Below are positions 58,521-64,000 of a DNA stretch of 64,000 nt, in pieces; the first letter of the stretch is position 1, and each line of letters opens with the position of its first letter. Source of the stretch: Phyto melanocephala (taxonomy: Eukaryota > Arthropoda > Insecta > Diptera > Rhinophoridae); contig OW799234.1 in assembly GCA_941918925.1 (NCBI GenBank), positions 95,397,978 to 95,461,977 of the forward strand. The letters are read 5' to 3'. The position numbers and the translations under genes were made by a program. Below the pieces are notes generated by a model. That model was not told where the DNA came from, ran no database searches, and worked only from the letters and a program-made list of their open reading frames with translations.

Positions 58521-60482
58521 ATTCTTGAACTACTTCTAGCTACCGATTCATGCTCTTCAGTTTTCGTACAAATACAACAACAAAAAATATAAAAAATATA
58601 TATTTTATCCTTCGCATGCAATCCTCGCTTAATGTTGTTACACATATAAACACATTATTAAAATGTTTCTCAATAAATATTTCACTGTTTTTATAAGCGT
58701 GTCAAAATATTATTTCTTTAACTTTGTTTTATTTTATAAAATAATTCTTTTTCTTCTTTTTTTATCATTTCTGTAGTTGTTTGTGTTGTTTTCTTTTCAC
58801 TTTCCTTAAAACTGCATACATATTTGCAGTTGCTAATGACATATTCAAGGCAATGGGCAGTTATTGGCTTTAATCTTGAGACATGTTAAAAACAGTGTGC
58901 TTGCAAACAATTTCATATTCTTTGAATAGAGCAGGCGCTTCTTAAACTTATTAGGAAAAAAAGATTTTTTTTTAAATAAAAATTAAAACTATTTCTCGTT
59001 AAATATTTTAAATATAATAAATGCATCGGAAAGTACTTCATTTAACGAGTTTTTTTTTCATTTGCAAAAATTTTATATTAAAAAATTGTAGGAGTTTTCC
59101 CAACGTAACTTATTTACATGTAACTTTTAAGTTCCAATAATAACAGCAAATTGTGATTGTCTTAATTTCTCCACTTGATGTTTATTTATTTTAACTCTTT
59201 TTCATTTACTTTTACCTCTCTACCCCCAACTATTTTTGGCATTCGTATCTCTTCCCAATGACAATTTATAAAAAATAAATAAATGTTACAATTGCCCCAT
59301 CTCAGCATCTGTAAACTGGTGTATTTTAATCTTTTTTCCTGTCATCGGTTTTTTTAGTTCAACTTTACTTTTAACAATTTTGCCTTAACAGACTCATTGT
59401 TAACTGAAATAAATGTACGACAATACAACACTCTTCATAGTGACCATGTAACATGAGAAAGTCTTTTTTCTGCTGTTGCTGTTGTTTTTTCTTTTTTAAT
59501 TTTTGTTGTTGCAACTACTGTGTTTATTGCCATTCATCAACCTGAAACCTTGAATAATTAAAACAGTTTCTGATTACCAATGTTCCATGACCATGTTGCT
59601 GGTGGCAGGAGTTGAAAGAAAAATCATCATTGTCGGAATTACCATCAACAGAGCCGCCGTTATTATCACCGAAATACAAAGAAATAAACAAACAAACACA
59701 ACTTATGTTACCCCATTGGCTAAGCTCTATTGTGTATTGGCTAGGGACTACATTGGAGGTGAAAATTGAAACATATAAGATTCATTTACGCAATTGAGTC
59801 GTAAAGGGATTAAAAAAAGCTTCTTGAAATATTATTCGCTGGTATTCCCATCAAGGTGAAATTAAGAATCGAAATTTATGTAACACTTTAATTAACGAAA
59901 TTGTTTAAAGTGCCTTTTATGTATTTACATATCTGTATAAAATTTTCCACTGCCAAATTTATCTCTGTCGTAAGAACCCGTTAAACCACTGCTTGTGTGA
60001 AATGCATATGTAAAACTCATATGACCAATTTTTAATTATTTATATCCAATAAACCAACAGATATCAACTGTATTTGATAAATGTTTGACGGCACAACATT
60101 AAGAAAACGATGGAAAAACAAATTCAAATAAATTCAGCATTCTGCACTTTTAAGATTTGCTTGTCAAATAAAAAACCGAAAAACGGTTTTTATAAAAATA
60201 GTCTAAAAAATGTACAAAGCAAATATTTTTTACATCGAACGAATCATAAGAAAATATTTAAACAGCAATTTAAGGCAACGACACTTAAAAACACAAAGTC
60301 ATTGACTTTATAAAAGTTGCAAAAAAAAAATTAAACGAATCCGTTTAAGTGTTTTGCTACAATAAAATTCAAATAAGAGTTTGGTGATTGCAAAATATTG
60401 CTTTCATATAAGAACAGCTAACTTCAGTCATGGATATTGATTTGACTAATCAATTTAAATGGTTTTACTACTGTCCAACCAG
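58521..60482. other. No gene recognised
   Basis: AT-rich sequence. Two overlapping frames at 59587-59797 (60 and 61 codons) follow a pyrimidine-rich stretch and a GGTGGCAG that could be a splice acceptor. No homology is known to me, and I do not call an exon. A 67-codon frame at 60110 is Lys/Asn-rich. Confidence 0.4.
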
Positions 60483-60960
60483 AGTTGTCAAAACCGGTTA
60501 TTCGTAAACCGGTTTTTTTTTAATTTTTCGTTATTAAAATGATTAGAAAAACCGTTTTTTATTTTTCGAATTTTTCGACAATATCGAATAGTTTGGTTCG
60601 GTTAAACACATATGCATGTATGTCCTTTTCATATGAACAACTATTGTATTACAACTATTTTAGTTTTCTCTAAAGACATTAACTTCGTCATCAACACTCC
60701 CAAAATGTACGGAACTTTTTCTTCTTTTTATTATTACTGAATGATTTTCATTAACACTGATTTTTTTTAAATTCTTTTCGATTTTGAATAAAAAAATAAA
60801 CTAAATAGAATTTGTGTTTTCTCTTTAACAAAACACATAAAATAAAAAACCGGTTATTCGAACCTAATAGACATGTAAATAAACGAAAATCGGTTTTTTC
60901 AAACTGGAGTAACTGGTTTCTTTTATAAGCCGAATAGATTATTATTCTATGCCCAACATT
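60483..60960. repeat. AACCGGTTTTT-rich repeat, possible hAT-like remnant
   Basis: CAGAGTTGTCAAAACCGG at 60490 looks like a hAT-type left end. It is followed by several AACCGGTTTTTT and CGAATTTTTCG blocks, which recur near 60850-60930 and also in the element at 6643-7668. A matching right end was not found. Confidence 0.35.
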
Positions 60961-61389
60961 TATTTATTTATGAGTAAAAAAAAATAATTTTAAAGTTTTA
61001 CATTGAAAATTAATAAATATTTTACAAAATTTAGTATTAAGACCACCACCATAATAGAAACAATAAGAATGTAAAATTTTGTAAACGAAAATTTTAAAGT
61101 ATTTTTTTTAAATGTAACGCGCGGATACAATTAATTTGCTGAAAAGTAAGATCTTAAGAACGCATAAGTTGAAATTTAGTCAAATAATTGGGGACTCCTT
61201 GCTTGTGTGATTTGTAAAGGTGCAGTTCAATACAGTTACACGAAAAACGATCAAGCCCGTAGAAGTGTATATTTAATGTGTTAGTGTGTGTTAATACGAG
61301 CTTTCATGCCAAATATGATGAAACAAAACTATATATTTATCCTTTGGCTCCAGTCAGGATATTACTTTTCCTAAATTTAATAGTTCTGT
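60961..61389. other. No gene seen
   Basis: AT-rich sequence with nothing recognised. Confidence 0.5.
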
Positions 61390-61983
61390 TACTTTCGATT
61401 ATTTTAAGAACCTGAAGATATCATTCAACCATGGCCCATCAGCCCCAGTTCCCAGTTTTATTTTAAATCCATGTGCCCAGTCATTAGTTGAACCTTTAGA
61501 AATGCTATTCAACACCTCAAAAAAAGGATATTTTTCCTTAATTTGGAGAGAGTCTTATATTATTCCCTTTATATAAGTCATATAATCCATAAAGGAACTG
61601 CCAAACTCAGAAAAATACCAAAAATGTCCACGACACTTATAACGGTTTTTCGTTGCCATCACACATCAGCCACACTCTCAACAAGTCAGCATGGGTTTAA
61701 CTTATATTATCAAAAGTAAGACAACTTCCTTAATTAATCTTGGCTTTATAGAAAAGAAACATGCGGATGCTAATAATACTAACATTTGTAAACCGTTCGA
61801 TAAAAGTAACCATGAACTTCTTCTAAAGAAATTGGATTTATTGGATTCTAGCCAAAGTGGCCTAAACTGGTTAAGATCGTATTTAAGTGGAAGAAATAAG
61901 GCTGTTGGCAGTACAACAAAGCAAAAATTTTGTTAAAAATTAAAAAAAAAATTTTACACTGCTTATCAATGATCTGACCAGTG
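61390..61983 (+). pseudogene. Jockey-like reverse transcriptase, first part
   Basis: SFNHGPSAPVPSFILNPCA (61417 on), then SLVEPLEMLFNTSKKGYF, then RESYIIPFI cover the finger region of Jockey-clade reverse transcriptases. After a gap, TSLINLGFIEKKHADANNTN and PFDKSNHELLLKKLDLLDSS, then LNWLRSYLSGRNKAVG, cover the palm region. FTLLINDLTS ends at the insertion point of the element at 61984. Stops and frameshifts occur throughout, and the first part of the palm (HGFRKGRST equivalent) is blurred. Confidence 0.75.
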
Positions 61984-63409
61984 CACATTAGGTCAAATGA
62001 CTACTTTTTCTGTGCAAAATTAATTACGACTACATTATAAGAGTAGTCGAAACAGTTATTATATGAATTATATAATTATGGATGGTTCCAATAAAAAAAT
62101 GGAATTTAACCCATAAGTGACCAAAATTAACCCTCTAGCACCCATTAATTTAAACACAGTGTATAGAATTAATTAATTTGTTTTTTAATACTAAATTATT
62201 TATTAATTGTTTATATCCAATTCACTTTGTAAAATTAATTCAAAGGAGGCTTCTTCACTTTCATTATTTTCGTCGTCTTGTTCATTATGGTGAAGTTCTT
62301 CTGTTGGTTCGCAGCAACATATTAGTTCAATTACTTCAGAAGGTAACGTGGAACGTGTTCTTTTTTGAATGCGTCTGTTTAAAAATGTTGTGGAAATTAA
62401 TGGATCTGAAGTATCCATGGCCCTATTAAATACATCTAGTAGGTTATTGGTGCGGGTGTTTCTTCGCGCGTGATGTAGGCGATCGGCTTTGTATATTTAA
62501 TGACGAGATTCAGCAGCACCTTCTCCAAAAAATCCAATTGGAAGTGGAGCATTTTCTATTATTTGCTTTGAGTGAATTAACATTTTGTGAACCGTAGAAG
62601 TCATTGGCAACCTTAATATTTAATTTAGCATTTAGCCATGCCTGGTTTTGGTTTTTGAATACATTTGTCTTTCTATGACACTTTTTCCAATTTTGTTCTA
62701 GTTTCACGCAAAACAAATTAATTTTTTTGGTAATTTGTTTCACCATTTCATAAGAAATTGACGAGGTTTCAAGTTTGTCATATACGTGTTTCAAAATGGC
62801 ATCAACTTTTTTGTTTTTTTGTACATTCCTTTCGCCATACTTCAAAAAGATCAATCTTTTTCATACAGAGGTATGAACCTAACAAAAAGAGGCATTACTC
62901 GCAAAACGCAAAAAATCTCAATTTTTAATAAATAACAAATAACTCACTAATTGTTTTGTGCAATTTGAGAGTGGAGAAATGGGGTATATTTTTTTAAAAG
63001 CTTTCTAAAAATAAAAATTTTATACAAATTTAACTATTTACAGATGTTTACGCTAATGAGTTATTTATTAAGTATAGCGACATATATATAAAACATTTAA
63101 AATTAAAAATATATCTACTTACTTAGCTTTTTCTTTTCCATTTTACTCTAATAAATTATAACAAATACAGTCCGAAATATACGCACTTAAAGTTGACCAC
63201 GCACTACTTAATTTAGGAACAAAATTTAGAACAAATCTAATCAGTTGACTTCGACACGCTGCTGTATAACGGTTATTAATATTTAGTCAAAACAAAAGTC
63301 ACTTTTTTTTATTCTGAAGTCTTTAGAATTAAAAAACAACAACAATAGTAAAACTGCAAGTTGATTTTTGAACTTTCGCACAGAAAAATGTGTCGTTTGA
63401 CCTAAAGTG
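61984..63409 (-). mobile_element. Unclassified TIR transposon with CAC ends inside the Jockey relict
   Basis: Left CACATTAGGTCAAATGACTA, continuing CTTTTTCTGTGCAAA, is inverted against right TTTCGCACAGAAAAATG, then TGTCGTTTGACCTAAAGTG. The inverted repeats are about 35 bases with a few differences. CAGTG lies directly outside both (61979-61983, 63410-63414), a 5-bp duplication. Excising the element with one CAGTG rejoins the retrotransposon in frame (NDLTS to VIK), an independent check of both borders. A broken gene on the minus strand lies inside. Confidence 0.85.
62190..62870 (-). pseudogene. Decayed protein of the CAC-ended transposon, family unassigned
   Basis: On the minus strand from about 62870: KIDLFEVWRKECTKKQK, then, shifted one frame, DAILKHVYDKLETSSIS, LFCVKLEQNWKKCHRKTNVF and QAWLNAKLNIKV. 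After damage near 62520, the sequence resumes with SDRLHHARRNTRTNN and NLLDVFNRAMDTSDPLIS, then RSTLPSEVIELICC, and an acidic C-terminus ending at a stop near 62200. I do not recognise a named transposase superfamily, and no DDE triad can be picked out. Similar SSDPxIS-type C-termini occur, as far as I recall, in multi-copy uncharacterised arthropod proteins. The gene seems internally deleted. Confidence 0.5.
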
Positions 63410-64000
63410 CAGTGTCATAAACTTTTCCACTATTTTAATGTATGATGTTGAAAATTTTTTTAATTTGTAATAAGTTATAACGTTTTGAAACTGAATCTAA
63501 AAAATTCAAATGCATGCGGTTTTCTCGAAATAACAATAGTGCTGTTAACTATTCTTAAGCGGATACAAATTAGAATGAGTTGATATCTTTTTAGATCTTT
63601 GAATTTTACTTGATTCTAAATTAAACTTCGTTGCTAATATGACATTGACTGTCCACAAAGTTAGACGTGTTCTTGCTTTTTTAAAACTTTGGTCAAAGGG
63701 GTGATCTCTGCACTACGAAGAAGCTATACGTATTTCTTGTTAGACCTATACTTGAATATGGATCAACTGTCTAGGATCCTTATTACAACAAGCATAATCT
63801 ACATATTGAGTCTGTCCGAAAATAATTTCTTTTGATTTGTTTTCGAAGTATTTTTTGGAATCCTGTAAGGTTTATTAACTTCTTTCTTACACTAGCAGAG
63901 AAGCACTGTTAAAACGATTTAAAAAATTGTGATACTATGGTGAATGGCGTTTGTTGTGATTTTCTTTTAAATAGCATTGAATTTAATGTTTCTTGTCATA
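63410..64000 (+). pseudogene. Jockey-like reverse transcriptase, second part, runs off the window
   Basis: It continues the reverse transcriptase after the transposon: VIKLFHYFNV (63415 on), then a heavily damaged YxDD region, SKLNFVANMTLTVHKVRRVL and AFLKLWSKG (about 63610-63700), then KKLYVFLVRPILEYGSTV, a stop, DPYYNKHNLHIESVRK and FWNPVRFINFF. This is the thumb and C-terminal region of Jockey-clade enzymes. The catalytic Asp pair cannot be recognised. The relict continues beyond position 64000. Confidence 0.7.

Noticed and set aside
59587..59797. Possible host exon after a pyrimidine tract and GGTGGCAG
   Set aside because: Two different frames are open at the same place, no homology was recognised and no donor site is evident. 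Too weak to call.

Overview
This window looks like repeat-rich, non-coding nuclear DNA from a higher fly (Diptera, probably a schizophoran). It is very AT-rich. It has the short TATG/CATA runs common in fly intergenic DNA, DINE-1/Helentron-type repeats, a tRNA-derived SINE, Jockey-like retroelement relicts and many mariner relicts of the DD41D (rosa-like) type. I found no intact host gene and no convincing host exon, so the window is either intergenic or lies inside a very large intron. Every protein match I recognise belongs to a mobile element, and nearly all of them are broken.

Layout. 0-10 kb: a deleted DD41D mariner (274-815), two more mariner relicts (2330-2960, 4083-4562), a tRNA-derived SINE split by a terminal-inverted-repeat (TIR) element (6476-7705), a MITE (8072-8857) and a minus-strand mariner relict. 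10-20.8 kb: a TA-flanked MITE, a hAT-like element holding a Helentron, a second Helentron, a second SINE, a mariner split by a Helentron (16837-18304), and a TIR element (18813-20767) that contains another Helentron. 21-31.3 kb: an RNase H relict, a second copy of the deleted mariner, two full copies and one partial copy of a CACAGAAAAA-ended family, a 1.75-kb Helentron-like repeat, a Harbinger-type MITE and a 0.58-kb (AAATT)n array. 32-40 kb: a mariner, a MITE, an RNase H relict, a mariner split by a Harbinger derivative, and a third CACAGAAAAA copy. 40.6-48.8 kb is the most structured part. There a Helentron is split by an hAT-type element with a perfect 8-bp target duplication, and that element is split by a 3-kb element with ~505-bp inverted arms around a decayed zinc-ribbon protein. 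A second Helentron follows, carrying a canonical Helitron with five 122-bp repeats. 49-64 kb: a mariner with complete TIRs, another relict, a 5'-truncated non-LTR insertion with a 13-bp target duplication, another RNase H relict, a diverged Helentron, and a Jockey-like reverse transcriptase split by an unclassified TIR transposon with CAC termini.

The best candidates for little-described systems are the long-armed element at 41364-44354 and the CAC-ended transposon at 61984-63409. Both carry remnants of proteins I cannot place in a named transposase superfamily, and both have clear boundaries. The nested insertions also give a relative chronology: DD41D mariners and Helentrons are old hosts, while hAT, Harbinger, Helitron and the long-armed elements came later. 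All superfamily calls rest on motif reading by eye, with no database search.
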